Assembly: GCF_048544455.1 (NCBI RefSeq)
Contig: NC_133537.1
Location: 75,402,166-75,466,165 of the forward strand
DNA from: Silene latifolia
Taxonomy: Eukaryota > Streptophyta > Magnoliopsida > Caryophyllales > Caryophyllaceae
Length of the DNA stretch: 64,000 bases
Direction: 5' to 3'
This document shows positions 24,851-35,781 of this stretch, in pieces; position 1 is the stretch's first letter; every line of letters starts with the position of its first letter. The notes under the pieces are model-generated. The model saw only the letters and a program-made list of their open reading frames with translations, did no database searches and was not told the origin of the DNA. Made by a program: the position numbers and the translations under genes.

Positions 24851-25378
24851 TGTTGTGCGGAAGCGATACGGAGTAGATGCAAAAATAAAAGACACAAAGA
24901 TTTAACGTGGTTCACTATCAATGCGATAGCTACATCCACCAGGGCGAGGGAGAATAATTCACTATGTCGGGAGAATTACAGATTACAAAAGATGAGCACA
25001 GAGTTTTTCTAGATCTGCCTCTTAAAACTCTCAATGTGTTTGCCTCACAAATCTCTCCTTAAAAGAATAACTAGGTTAAGGTAGTGTTTATATATTAAAC
25101 TACCCTAACTAAGATTATTCTAATTAAGAAATATTATAATTAATCACACAATTAATATTCCTAAGTAAACTAGAAAACCAAGCCACAAAGTGACGTCAAC
25201 TTCCAAAACAAAGAAGTCAACGCATGAAATTCCTTTGTACACCAAGCAGCGCTTTTCACCAGAAACTCCTGCGACCCGCTTGGACACTCGCCCTTCTTTT
25301 CTTCCTTAGTCAAATATTATCTCACCGTAATCAAACTCCGATATACTTCGTAAGTGACATACGAGTCACATACTAACA
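24851..25378 (-). mobile_element. Copia 3' LTR
   Basis: Begins TGTTGTGCGG and ends CATACTAACA. It matches 29721-30248 throughout. The purine tract AAGGTGGAGAA (minus strand, 25381-25391) lies beside it. Confidence 0.95.
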
Positions 25379-25652
25379 ATTCTCCACCTTGACTCGGACA
25401 GTCATATTTAGCAAACGACTTCCAAACCACTCGTCCACTATACAAGTCACTCCCAAGTAAACTTGTATCTGCCATGTTCCAGCAAATGAGCGCTCACACT
25501 AGAACACAATAGACTCCACCTTGAGTCTATAACCATCCAATATACCCTGGACTGGTCTGCCATCCAATTAGCCCCCGGACAAAGGCCTGCGTCCATTTAG
25601 CCCTGGACCGGGCCACTCAAGGCTCCACCTCGAGCTCAGCACCCCGAAGGGT

Positions 25653-26165
25653 CTAGACATAACTGTCTATATTCAACAAGTCCAAGCAATGTTTGAACTT
25701 GCTGAATGGAACCGACTTAGTGAAGCAATCTGCAGGATTGTCAGCTGTTCCCACTTTCTTCACTTTAATTCTCTTCTCGTTCCTCAGAAAATGATACCTG
25801 ACATCTATGTGCTTGGTTCTATCATGATGCACATGATCCTTCGCCAAACAAATAGCACTTAAGCTATCACAATACAACGAAGCGATCTCTTGATGTAGAC
25901 CAAGCTTACTTACAAGACCCTTTAACCATATAGCCTCCTTAGCAGCTGCTGTTAAAGCCATATACTCCGCCTCCGTGGTTGACAAAGTCACAGAAGATTG
26001 TAAAGTTGACTTCCAACTAACAATGTAACCACCAAGTGTAAAAATATACCCGGTTACGGACCTCCTGCTATCTACATCTACAAAGATAATCGGAATCGAA
26101 TATCCAACAACCAAACACTCATCATCATTCCCATAAACAAGACCAACATCCGCCGTTCCTCTCAT
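25653..26165 (-). pseudogene. Copia polyprotein: RNase H and C terminus
   Basis: The 170-residue frame includes DVDSRRSVTGYIFTLGG, VSWKSTLQSSVTLSTTEAEY, EAIWLKGLV, LYCDSLSAICLAKDHVHHDR and TKHIDVRYHFLRN, then NPADCFTKSVP. These are the signature blocks of copia RNase H (D-E-D). The end at SYV before the 3' LTR is a natural polyprotein end. Confidence 0.93.
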
Positions 26166-27332
26166 GTAGCGGAAAATTCTCTTTACCGCTAACGGTGTTC
26201 TTTGCCAGGTTGAGCCATAAACCCGCTAACAACACTAACAAAGATGTGCAATATCGGCCTAGTGCAAACCATGGCATACATTAAACGCCAACCGCACTAG
26301 CATAGGGAACCGTTGACATATAAGACTTCTCACTTCAAGTTTGAGGTGCGAAGATATAGTTAACTTACCGACAAAGATAAGGAGTATTTAAAGGTCTAGC
26401 ATTACCCATACAAAACGGCCAAGTATCTTCTCAATGTAGCTTTTCCGAGATAAGAAAAGCTTCCTTTTAGAACGATCCCTATAAATCTCCATCCCTAATA
26501 TCTTCTTCGCGGACCCTAGATCCTTCATATCGAACTCGAATCGAGTAGCTTCTTCAAATTATCAACATCCGACCTTTTCTTAGCAAAGAACAAGCATATC
26601 ATCAACATATAAGAGTAAATAAATCAAAGACCCATCTTCTAGCTTGTTATGATAAACACAACAATCATATGGGTTTCTCTCATACCCATGCTCTACCATA
26701 AAAGTGTCAAATCTCTTGTACCATTGCCTTGGAGATTGCTTAAGCCCATACAAGGACTTCTTCGGATGACAGCAAAATGCTCTTTCCCGGAATTTCGAAC
26801 CCCTCGTCGCTTCATTAGAATATCTTCCTCCAACTCACCGTGGAGAAAAGCGGTCTTGACATCAAGTTGCTCAAGCTCATAATCATAATGTGCCACTATA
26901 GCTAGTAACACACGAATAGAAGTGTGTCTCACAAGGAGAAAAATCTCCACATAATCAACTCCCTCTATCCGACTAAACCCCTTAGCAACAAGTCTAGCCT
27001 TGTATCTAACCGACTCAACCTCCAAGTTCCTTCCTTTCTCTTGAACACCCATTTACACCCTATCAATTTTCTCCTTCCGGTGGTGGCACAAGTTCCCAAG
27101 TATTATTCTTGTGGAGAGACTCCATCTCTTCACCCATAGCAGCAAGCCATTGCACCGACTCACTACTATCAATTGCTTCTTTATAAGATGATGGTTCTTC
27201 GGACTCAATTTCATCAGCTACCTGTAATGCATAACCAACCATCTCCTCAACATAGCAATTATTGCCACGAACTTTGCGGCCCTCAAGCTCCTCAATAAAC
27301 CTACTAGTCTTCTTGCTTACACGTTTAGGCAA
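26166..27332 (-). pseudogene. Copia polyprotein: reverse transcriptase, frameshifted
   Basis: From right to left: EPSSYKEAIDSSESVQWLAAM, NNTWELVPPPEG, then RYKARLVAKGFSRIEGVDY, LLAIVAHYDYELEQLDVKTAFLHGELEEDI. These are the start and palm of a copia reverse transcriptase. Frame is lost near 26933 (the FSPVVRHTS-type block reads FLLVRHTS), near 26812 (after MK) and repeatedly down to 26166. The region that should hold YVDD is near 26600, where 26580-26620 translates only in pieces. It copies the element RNA into DNA. Confidence 0.88.
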
Positions 27333-27402
27333 GTCAATAGGATCAGTTGGTTGATTAGAAGATTCACCCGCCGACTTTCCTCATTAATCGGAGTAGGAGT
27401 AG

Positions 27403-28202
27403 TCACAGGACTAGAAATAACGGTTCGGCATCCTCCTCGATCACAACCCGTGGTAACATAGATAAAGTGGCAGGAGCCACCTCAAACTCCACCTCTTCCT
27501 CGGCACTATTATCCTTTTCAACACCCTTGGACACCCCTTTAGAAATAAACATGGAATTTTCATCAAAGGTAACATCCCTGCTAATAATAACACGACCCCG
27601 ACGGAGACCAAATCTTGAACCCCTTAACTCCATCTCCATATCCTAGAAAGCACCCCTTCCTTGCCCTTGGATCTAACTTACTATCTTTTACATGATAATA
27701 AGCTACACATCCAAAAACTCTAAGTGTAGAATAATCCGGACATTCGCTCCATAACTCATAAGGAATCTTGCGTTTATTCCCATATGAGGACCACGATTGA
27801 TCAAGTAACAAGTCGTAAGAACAGACTTCACTCCAGTACCTTCTAGCAAGACCGCATTAGAGAGCATGCATCGAACTCTCTCTAACAAAGTTGTCCGGTT
27901 CATTCGCTCGCTACACCGTTTCGATTCTGTGGTGTACCCCCGATGGTATGATGCCTTCCTATACCTTCATTCTTACAGAACTCATTGAATTCTCCTAAAC
28001 AGAGTTCCAAACCATTGTCCGTTCGTAGCTTCTTGATCTTCTTACCTTTCTGATTTTCCACCAAAGTCTTCCATTGCACAAAGACTTTGAAAGCCTCACT
28101 CTTCTGCTTAAGCAACCTAAGCCATGTGTACCTGGAATAGTCATCAATAAATGTAACAAAATAATAATAACCTCCCATGCCTTCAACTCGAGCAGGCCCC
28201 AA
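27403..28202 (-). pseudogene. Copia polyprotein: integrase core and linker, frameshifted
   Basis: Frames contain YYYFVTFIDDYSRYTWLRLLKQKSEAF (first catalytic Asp), KIKKLRTDNGLELC (second Asp), and HHTIGGTPQNRNGVASERMNRT (the P-Q-N-G-V-x-E-R block with the catalytic Glu). LRVFGCVAYYHVKD and KGCFLGYGDGVKGFKIW follow. These define copia integrase. Breaks occur near 27900 and 27830. Confidence 0.92.
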
Positions 28203-28501
28203 AGAATCGAATGGATATAATCAAGGACTTCTTTTGTTGTATGAACACCCTTGCTAAATTTAGATCTGTGTTTCTTACCAAACACACAATGTTCACAAAA
28301 CTCAAGGTTCCTCACCTTGACACCGTTAAGAAGATCCCTCTTGGACAACAGCTGCATCCCTCTCTCACCCATATGACCAAGCCTCTTATGCCAAAGGTTA
28401 GTCATCTCTCCGTGATTTACGGATGCACAAACCGCAGAACTAGTCAGTGTTTCACCTTGAAATACATACAAGGTATTTTGTTTGACACCTTTCGTAATCA
28501 A
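28203..28501 (-). pseudogene. Copia polyprotein: GAG-pre-integrase domain
   Basis: The frame has TNLWHKRLGHMGERGMQLLSKRDLL and LEFCEHCVFGKKHRSKF. This is the H-H-C-C zinc-binding segment immediately before copia integrase. Confidence 0.9.
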
Positions 28502-28534
28502 ACGAGAACCCTTTGTGATGACAAAATCTTCCCT

Positions 28535-28800
28535 TTACCCCCGGAACTCATATCCTAAATCACTTAATGAACCAAGTGACATAAGATTCTTCCCCAAAGC
28601 CGGAACATGCCTCACATTAGTCAAAGTACACTTCTTACCCTCAGCAGTCTTCACCTTGATCGACCCAATACCCACTACCTCACAAGTAGCATTGTTGCCA
28701 ACAACAACGTGACCCCCATTAAAGGACTCATAAGTACTAAACCAATGCTTGTGTGGACACATATGATAAGAACACCTTAATCTAGAATCCAACGATCTAT
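28535..28800 (-). pseudogene. Copia polyprotein: aspartic protease
   Basis: CSYHMCPHKHWFSTYESFNGGHVVVGNN and LTNVRHVPALGKNLMSLGSL are the copia protease blocks. The catalytic triad should read LDSGCSYHM, but the sequence near 28768-28778 has a small indel so that it reads LDS then shifts. The break lies exactly where the usual codons would contain CGG. Confidence 0.88.
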
Positions 28801-28863
28801 AGGACGAACATAATCAACCGCAAGAGCATAGTCCGCCTCGTAATCGTACTCCACATCCTTACT

Positions 28864-29677
28864 TTGAACTACAACCGCATTAGACTTAGTGTCAACTTAG
28901 GACAACTAGGTCTTTTATGCCGGGTTCTTTACATAGGTAACAGAGATAATGAATTACTAGCGGTATTGGTGTCCGGAGCCTTAGCCTTAGCCTTTTTCTT
29001 CCGACCTCCACCCTTCTTAGTGTTATTAACAACTAAACCTGCCCCTGATCCGTCTCCTAAGTCAACAGTTGCTTTTTGTCGCAACTCCCTAGTGCAAAGT
29101 GCTGACTTCACTTCCTCTAGGGTCAATGTCTCTTTACCAAGAACAAAAGAATCTACAAAATTCTCATACGACGCAGGTAAAGAAACCAAGCAGATTAAAG
29201 CAAAGATCTTCATCCTCAATCTTAACATCTATATTACGCAGATCTAGTAATATAGTATTATATTTGTCTAAATGATCACGAAGTGACATACCTATCTGCA
29301 TCTTGAAAGAGAACAGACGTTGTTTCAACAACAACTTATTGGTGAGCGACTTTGTCATGTACAAACTCTCCAATTTCAGCCATAACCCCATTGCAGTCGA
29401 CTCATCGGCTACCTCAGTTAGGACATCGTCTGACAAACTCAACAAGATCGATGAATGAGCCCTCTCCTCCATTGTTAACAAGGCAGGATCTTCCGTCTCA
29501 GTCACCCTAGATTCAAGACCCGCAAGCAAGCTTCGTCTTCGTCACCTTCGTAGAGAAACCCGGCGTCAAGGGTTTCCAGATGCATCGCTCCTTTAGGAAA
29601 GCCCTCATCTTCAACTGCCATAGTGCAAAACTATTCCTCCCATCGAACTTCTCAATCCTTATAGTCTCACTCGACAT
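28864..29677 (-). pseudogene. Copia gag, frameshifted
   Basis: The start at 29677 gives MSSETIRIEKFDGRNSFALW, the usual copia gag opening. After a frameshift near 29590-29530, the next frame reads LSLSDDVLTEVADESTAMGLWLKLESLY, KLLLKQRLFSFKMQ and LRDHLDKYNTILLDLRNI, the UBN2-type gag domain. A CCHC zinc knuckle (C..C....H....C) is recognisable in pieces at about 28880-28930. Confidence 0.9.
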
Positions 29678-29707
29678 CTTCTCCTCCCTGGATCCAAAAA
29701 CTCAAAG

Positions 29708-29720
29708 CTCTGGTGCCAAT
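29708..29720 (-). other. Copia primer-binding site
   Basis: On the minus strand the 5' LTR is followed by ATTGGCACCAGAG, a variant of the common TGGTATCAGAG initiator-Met site (two changed bases). Confidence 0.7.
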
Positions 29721-30248
29721 TGTTGTGCGGAAGCGATACGGAGTAGATGCAAAAATAAAAGACACAAAGATTTAACGTGGTTCACTATCAATGCGATAGC
29801 TACATCCACCAGGGCGAGGGAGAATAATTCACTATGTCGGGAGAATTACAGATTACAAAAGATGAGCACAGAGTTTTTCTAGATCTGCCTCTTAAAACTC
29901 TCAATGTGTTTGCCTCACAAATCTCTCCTTAAAAGAATAACTAGGTTAAGGTAGTGTTTATATATTAAACTACCCTAACTAAGATTATTCTAATTAAGAA
30001 ATATTATAATTAATCACACAATTAATATTCCTAAGTAAACTAGAAAACCAAGCCACAAAGTGACGTCAACTTCCAAAACAAAGAAGTCAACGCATGAAAT
30101 TCCTTTGTACACCAAGCAGCGCTTTTCACCAGAAACTCCTGCGACCCGCTTGGACACTCGCCCTTCTTTTCTTCCTTAGTCAAATATTATCTCACCGTAA
30201 TCAAACTCCGATATACTTCGTAAGTGACATACGAGTCACATACTAACA
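29721..30248 (-). mobile_element. Copia 5' LTR
   Basis: 528 bp, TGTTGTGCGG to CATACTAACA. I compared it with 24851-25378 line by line and found no difference. AAAGG follows at 30249-30253. Confidence 0.95.
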
Positions 30249-30253
30249 AAAGG

Positions 30254-30590
30254 AGTTTCTAATCCTCTTTGCTAAAACAAGATCTGGAGAGAGGTCCAAC
30301 ATAGGCTTCTGAATTAGGCTATCTACCATACTACGTGTAGCCTCATTCATAGTTTGGATATCGGCGAGTATAGACTTGATAGTACCCATAGGCCAAGGGC
30401 GTCGATTTCTGAAAACCAATTCATTCCTGCAACACCAGATTCTCCAGAGAGTAGCTATAAGTGGATAAAGGAGGGAAATAGGGTCCAGACCAATAAGAAA
30501 GTAAGTAATCCAGTTAATGACCCACACCCTAACATTAATATCGACTCCCTCCGTCAGTCTAAGACCAAAAGGGCAGCCAAACTATAGGGC
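30254..30590 (-). pseudogene. LINE-type protein, part upstream of the RNase H domain
   Basis: The frame (30527 leftward) reads WVINWITYFLIG, ATLWRIWCCRNELVFRNRRPWP and DLSPDLVLAKRIRNSF. This is the linker usually found between the zinc-binding region and RNase H of plant LINE proteins. It continues into 24850-24426 when the copia element and one TSD copy are disregarded. The LINE seems 5'-truncated near 30590. Confidence 0.7.
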
Positions 30591-30846
30591 TTTTACAAAA
30601 GAAAATTCGAGCTTGCGATCTCTTGCCCGCCAATTTCGTTAGCTTGATGTTGCACCTTAGATACGTGGCTATTATGGTTGTTGGCTAGGATTAGGTAATC
30701 CTGATACAGGGGAGTAACAATCTTAACTAGTTAGATCTTAGAATGAGTGATCTTTAATTGAATTTATTATACAACAATTATATGATAAATTTGATTATAC
30801 AATATAAGAGCAATACAACTTAACTAGTTCCATGCATTATTTAATA

Positions 30847-31103
30847 CTTCCTTCGTTTCAATGATAGTTTACGTTTACTTTATGCACGTATGTCAATGCT
30901 TGTTTTATTTTGTTCATATCTTTAATTACATATCATTAAAAATTATAAAAATTTGATATTCATAATGCACTCGGTAAGACATTTAAATAATATCTCACAT
31001 AACTATCTTTTATGTTACACATTAGAAGTTGTATTGAAGATTTTTCTCACATATGAATAAGGACGAAAAAGTAAACGTAAACAATTCAATGAAATGGAGG
31101 AAG
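30847..31103. mobile_element. Stowaway-like MITE, 257 bp
   Basis: Termini CTTCCTTCGTTTCAATGATAG and TTCAATGAAATGGAGGAAG are inverted repeats flanked by TA (30845-30846, 31104-31105). Inner inverted words GTTTACGTTTAC / GTAAACGTAAAC extend the stem. No coding capacity. Confidence 0.82.
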
Positions 31104-31105
31104 TA

Positions 31106-32730
31106 TACTTGAAGCTTTTATAGTCTTTTTGTGCATGACACTAATTTCATCAATTAATAAAAAGGTACTTGGGTACTATATATATATAACACATAGCAAC
31201 GCAATAAGTTATCTCCATGGTATAAAAGAATTCGGATATTGATGTACTTCTTGAGAGGTTGAGTTAATCCACTATGAATAAATGAATGAAATTTACAAAT
31301 ATGTCATTATATGTGAAGTCGAGAACATACGTGAAAATTATGTCATTAATCTACCGTGACTGTGAGAGTTGAGACGGTTTTATTGTGTAAAACCGTCTTA
31401 TGGTAGTATTTGTGTGAAAAGTGAAGTTGAGCGTAGAGACACATAGAAACATGCATAGGATATAAAAGGTCATAGGTTTATAATAGCTCATTAATGTACA
31501 TGGCTGTTGGCAACTGCTAAATCTTTGATCATGACATGGTATTCAAATTAATGTACTAGTCCCATCTTAATTGGCCGAGGGCTCGAGGAGAGGCTAACCA
31601 GCTGCCACAACTGTTTATTTTAAATAGCACAATATTAAATCTAATTATTGGCCTTCCACTATTATTTTAAGGTTTTAATTGGTGTTGTGTATTACGGAGT
31701 AATAAGGTATTAGAGTTTGATGATCTTAAAGTTGCAAGTTCGATTCTTAGGAATCCCTTTGCCACACAGTTAACAATGACATGTGTTTATCCACGTTTAA
31801 TGCCTACGGACCTTCAGATTACAGACTTGGATAAATCACTTCTCATAGTCCCTCCGATATACTCGATGCTCTACCAATAACTATAGATGTTTGTTTGAAC
31901 GAAGGTAGGAGTAAATTCTTGATAGGACAAAATTTTGTATTGTATGAGTATCTATTTTATTTTGTATTGCGGCGAAAAAAAAAAATCGACCATGTATTGT
32001 TTCAAAAGTTGAAAATATTTTAAAAAATACCTAGTTTTATGTTATGAAGCTAAAGTTCCATTTATAGCATGCTTAATAATTTGTTTATATCATTTGGATT
32101 TTGAATGTTGTTTTCATTTAAATGCGACCAAGTGTAGAAGACAATTCACAAATTCATGCCGACAAACAAATTTCAAAAAGTTTGCACTAGCCTAACAGGC
32201 TTGTGCTAAGTTCCGTCCCTACTCCCTCGCCAAAATTTATTGTCACTTTTTCAATATAAGTGACAGAGTTTGACTTAGAAAGACATAAGTGTGTAAGTGA
32301 TAAATTTTGGGAAAAAAATGGAATTTGTACATTACTCAAACCATGTAACCTCAATTCCGAATAGTACTCCTCACAGCACATGCATTATATTAGAGGCACC
32401 TAGTTTTGTGATTTTCTCCTGAACTCCTGGTCATATCAATATCATCCTATAACATTTCCCAAAATTTCAAAACCCCCACCACCACCACCACAATTAAAAT
32501 CACTGTCACCATGTACCGTAAATAAAAATTGAAAAATTCGTATATTCTTTGGGAGGACTATTTTTCTTATGTTTATACCTTTATAATATCATTTGGTTGA
32601 TTGCCTTTAGTTATTAGGAAGACGGTCTTATCGGAATACAAAATTTTTTTTTTTTTTAAAATTACCCGCAACAAACATTTTCTTTAAAAATAAAAACAGA
32701 AAAAGGAGCTGGAAATAACTGTAAACCTAT
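31106..32730. other. AT-rich DNA downstream of the isopentenyltransferase gene
   Basis: No second gene was recognised. There is a short hairpin at about 31372-31398 (GACGGTTTTA..TAAAACCGTC) and a possible half-MITE near 32220-32310 beginning TACTCCCTCGCC. The last 300 bases may contain the 3' UTR of the minus-strand gene. An open frame at 32187-32381 has no domain. Confidence 0.4.
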
Positions 32731-33684
32731 CTACTCGTCGTCCAAAAAACTCCTCACAATCTTCATGCTTGGTTTTAACACTTGCCTTTCCCATGCACCT
32801 GCCCAACTCTTTCTTTCTTCCAATACTTCTCTAAACGTATCTGTACCGTCCGTTCTATGTAACTTCCAACCTCCTATTCTCAACCGTTGGATCTTCTCCA
32901 TCTGTCTCTTCGCTAGCCGACACGTGTTCTCCTTTATTTCCTGAACTGCTTCCTCGTACGTCCCTTTACCACTGAAGTACCTCTCCAACTCGGGCACCCC
33001 TATTGCGTTTCGTAACCCGGGCGAGTTTGCCAACTCGCCTGAGTCGTAGTATTGGGATAACTCGTCCACCATCCCCGAGTCGATCATCTCGTCGACTCGT
33101 TTCCTGAGGTACGAGTTTAGCACCGGGAGGGACACGTGTACCCATATGAAGCAACAGTTGTATCTCAACTTGGAGCATATTACTGAGTCCAACTCGGCGA
33201 ACACGTCCGAGTCTGGGGTGTAACTCTGTGCTAACAAACCGTATATGAACGAATTCGACCCGCCCACAATGTACGGGAGTTTACCTCGAGATATTATTCC
33301 GGATACCGCGTGGGAGGCACGTGTGCGGAAGTCAGTCGGAGTGAACTCGCCGTGACTCGGTGAGTCTATCTCTCCGAGTAGATGGTGGGGCACACCGTGT
33401 CGTTCTTCTAAGGGTATTTTATTGGTGGTAATGTCGAGGCCGCGGTAAACTTGGATTTTATCGGAGTTGATGATTTCACCGGGAAAGCGGTTTGCCAGGT
33501 CGACGGAAAGACGGGACTTTCCTGAACCTGTGGGTCCCATTATGACTATCACCTTGTCCTTTTCCCGGTACCCTTCCCGGTTACCTGTAGAAAAGAAGCG
33601 CGTCTTCATTGGTGTTGGTTTTACCGAGGTGGGTAAAAGAAAGGGAAGGTTTTTACGGAGGGTAAATGGGAAGGGTAGTCTCAT
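32731..33684 (-). CDS. IPT: Adenylate isopentenyltransferase (cytokinin biosynthesis)
   Basis: An intact single-exon frame of 317 residues. A P-loop GPTGSGKS is at 50-57, followed by INSDKIQVYRGLDITTNK (about 72-89), GVPHHLLG (97-104), IVGGSNSFI (139-147), RYNCCFIWV (174-182), IGVPELERY and ENTCRLAKRQMEKIQRL. The NSDKIQVY-GLD-TNK block is typical of plant ATP/ADP isopentenyltransferases; tRNA-modifying relatives differ there. These enzymes transfer the dimethylallyl group to the N6 of adenine nucleotides, the first committed step of cytokinin synthesis. The Arg/Ser-containing N terminus (1-40) could be an organelle transit peptide. Length and the lack of introns fit the family. The C terminus ends FLDDE, with no CaaX box. 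The start is the only ATG before the P-loop that leaves a plausible leader. The exact paralogue is not assigned. Confidence 0.93.
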   Translation of the reverse strand: MRLPFPFTLRKNLPFLLPTSVKPTPMKTRFFSTGNREGYREKDKVIVIMGPTGSGKSRLSVDLANRFPGEIINSDKIQVYRGLDITTNKIPLEERHGVPHHLLGEIDSPSHGEFTPTDFRTRASHAVSGIISRGKLPYIVGGSNSFIYGLLAQSYTPDSDVFAELDSVICSKLRYNCCFIWVHVSLPVLNSYLRKRVDEMIDSGMVDELSQYYDSGELANSPGLRNAIGVPELERYFSGKGTYEEAVQEIKENTCRLAKRQMEKIQRLRIGGWKLHRTDGTDTFREVLEERKSWAGAWERQVLKPSMKIVRSFLDDE

Positions 33685-33733
33685 AGGAAGAATAAATGAT
33701 GACGATGACCAGGAGAATTTAAATAAATGAATA

Positions 33734-33734
<1 letters not shown>

Positions 33735-33790
<56 letters not shown>
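33735..33790. repeat. (AAT)n microsatellite in the 5' region of the IPT gene
   Basis: About 18 AAT units beginning about 50 bp upstream of the start codon (minus-strand view). The repeat probably lies in the 5' UTR or core promoter. No stop occurs in the IPT frame through it, but no upstream ATG is present either. Confidence 0.95.
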
Positions 33791-33791
<1 letters not shown>

Positions 33792-34105
33792 TTAAATAAT
33801 ATAAATAAAAGGAAAATAGAGTTTGTTGGTGGTTTTGTTGTGTAGCTTGGTTGGTGAGATGAGCTGTAAACAGTCACACACACAATGCTTTAGAGAGAAA
33901 GAGGGTGAGGAGTTAGAATGGTGAGAGTAAAACGGTAATTAACAGAGAAGAAGAAAGAGGAGAGAAGGGTGGAGAATGCAACGTTGTTGGGTAAATAAAT
34001 AAATGAAGAAACAAGAGAATGTAAGAAGGGATGATGGTATGATGTAACAAGTATTTATTCGTTTTAATTTTGAAGGATGTTTTGGATGATAATATGATAC
34101 CATTA

Positions 34106-34279
34106 GTCTCACTATAGACGGATATATCCGTTTATAGTTATAGACGGGTCAAATATACTTAAAAGTGGTGATATTTTTAGGTCTCACGATGCAATTTATT
34201 GCTTGTCTCATGTTTAAAATGAGTGGATATTTGACCCGTCTATAACTATAGACGAGTATCTCCCGTCTATAATGAGAAC
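34106..34279. mobile_element. Foldback MITE, intact copy, 174 bp
   Basis: Starts GTCTCACTATAGACGGATAT, ends GTCTATAATGAGAAC, and is flanked by TA on both sides. Long inverted arms include TTATAGACGGGTCAAATAT and ATATTTGACCCGTCTATAA. Two more copies are at 21891-22230 and 23438-23609. TA target sites suggest the Tc1/mariner (Stowaway) group. Confidence 0.85.
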
Positions 34280-34484
34280 TAATTTGAAAGCTCGTATTTT
34301 GTACGGGTTAATGACCTTAATTATTTTAAAACTAAGTTATACGGAGTAGAACATTATCGAATAGGTGTTTCGAAGTTCAAATCTGGGTGTCACATAATTC
34401 AAAAAAAATGAAATATCTTAATCCCTTATGGTCTCTTGATAAGTACTTTATTCTAAACATTAAGTAGCCTCTAAAGCTCAATTC

Positions 34485-34489
34485 ATAGA
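34485..34489. repeat. Target-site duplication ATAGA (left copy)
   Basis: ATAGA is repeated at 42752-42756 after the second LTR. Confidence 0.9.
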
Positions 34490-35093
34490 TGTTCCGGGTG
34501 TAATTCCAGAGCAGATATTCGTTACCACTCGTAGCTTGTAGAATGTCGTCTTTGGTTGAATCCTTCTTTCCTTAATTGTTCCTCTCGGCCTCTCCTGCAA
34601 CAATGAACGAACTGAGGGCTTGGCCTTGTGTCAAGCGTACTCACTCCGACGCTCAAGTCAGTAAACTTAAGGGATAAGTTGTTACTTGGCTGAATGTATA
34701 TTGTAGAGAGATAAGGAAGATAATACCAGATGAATAGTGTTTCTTAGGTTAAGTTGTGGATCCTTTCCTCAATGAAGGTTGAGGAGTATTTATAGACCTT
34801 TCACCTTTTGTCACGTAGTGGCCAAGTGGCCAAGTGGCTAGCAGGTGGAAAGACTGATCTACCCCTACCGAGGGACCTATGGCAGGCCGGCGGGCCCCGT
34901 TGACTCACCGCCGAGGGGTCTTGGATATGAGTACGCGGGTATGTGCCCCTACCGGGCAAGTTGCCATCCGAGACCAGTGCCGACAGCCGATGGGCGGCGA
35001 TCGGCAGCCGTCTAAGCCGTTGACTTGTTGTGGATATCTTTGACCTTGCTCAATATGTTGACTTGGTCGGTGATGCGAGAATATGCCCCATCA
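34490..35093 (-). mobile_element. 3' LTR of the non-autonomous gypsy element
   Basis: TGTTCCGGGTG..CCCCATCA. On the minus strand a TATA box (TATAAATA, plus-strand 34788-34796 region) lies in its middle. The first 370 bp match the other LTR almost perfectly, while 34860-35010 contains clustered small differences. Confidence 0.9.
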
Positions 35094-35107
35094 ATTTGCC
35101 CCCAGCG
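35094..35107 (-). other. Polypurine tract
   Basis: Minus-strand CGCTGGGGGCAAAT directly precedes the 3' LTR. Confidence 0.75.
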
Positions 35108-35595
35108 TAGTCTATGCCGTGGTATGGGCTCCGATGTATGTTTGAGCGTATATTCTGCGCAAGTAATTTGTAAAAAATTTTCAGACGGCTTCTTCGCGGC
35201 GGCTTCTTTTACCTCGGCCTGGTCTTTCTTAGGCCGTACCATATCCCCCTCCACATGGATGTGTAAAGGGCATCCGATGTGGAAAAGAAAGTGACGCTGG
35301 CCGAGACCATGGTTGAGAGTGCCGGTTGTTTTTGATTGCCCCCGCGCTTACTTAGCTTGGTTGATCATGTGGCCGGCGGAGAACAGATGCTTGGGAATTT
35401 GTTGAGGAAGGTGAATAGGCGGAGAGATATGAATGGGCGTGTTGAAGACGCTGGTCACTTTGTTGCATTGATTGACGTTCAATCGTTGCAACGATTGACA
35501 TCCCGTGGTTGCATGTCCGACACGTGTCCGCACGCTGATTGGTTGACGCTTCATGGGTCTGTTTCTCGATTGGTCCTTCTTCATGGGCTTTTCCC

Positions 35596-35604
35596 TATAA
35601 ATAG
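35596..35604 (+). promoter_or_regulatory. TATA box of the antisense gene
   Basis: TATAAATAG on the plus strand, with GATTGG/CGATTGG (inverted CCAAT) words at about 35537 and 35571 and a CT-rich leader after it (35640-35680). The ORF start at 35782 lies about 180 bp downstream, an ordinary plant promoter layout. It drives transcription opposite to the element. Confidence 0.65.
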
Positions 35605-35781
35605 GGCGGTTATCCCGTGAAATTGGCCACCAATTTCATTCTCCAAAATTTTCTTCTCTCTAAACTTTCAAGGGCTTCTTTGTCTTCTAATTTTCAGAGT
35701 TGTTACTCCGGCGAGTGTTTTTCTTCAAGGTAAACGAACAAACTTCCCAATTTCTTAACTTTGTAAGTTTTTATTGTAAAC

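Larger units (their letters stand above)
24851..30248 (-). mobile_element. Complete Ty1/copia retrotransposon, minus strand
   Basis: A 5398-bp element with two 528-bp LTRs that look identical base for base, and a 5-bp TSD AAAGG. The order from right to left is gag, protease, GAG-pre-integrase, integrase, reverse transcriptase, RNase H, which is the copia order. Identical LTRs mean a very recent insertion, yet the polyprotein is broken in at least six places. It is inserted in the LINE RNase H frame. Confidence 0.95.

Noticed and set aside
28864..29247. Plus-strand open frame
   Set aside because: It is antisense to the copia gag, which has clear domain matches on the minus strand.
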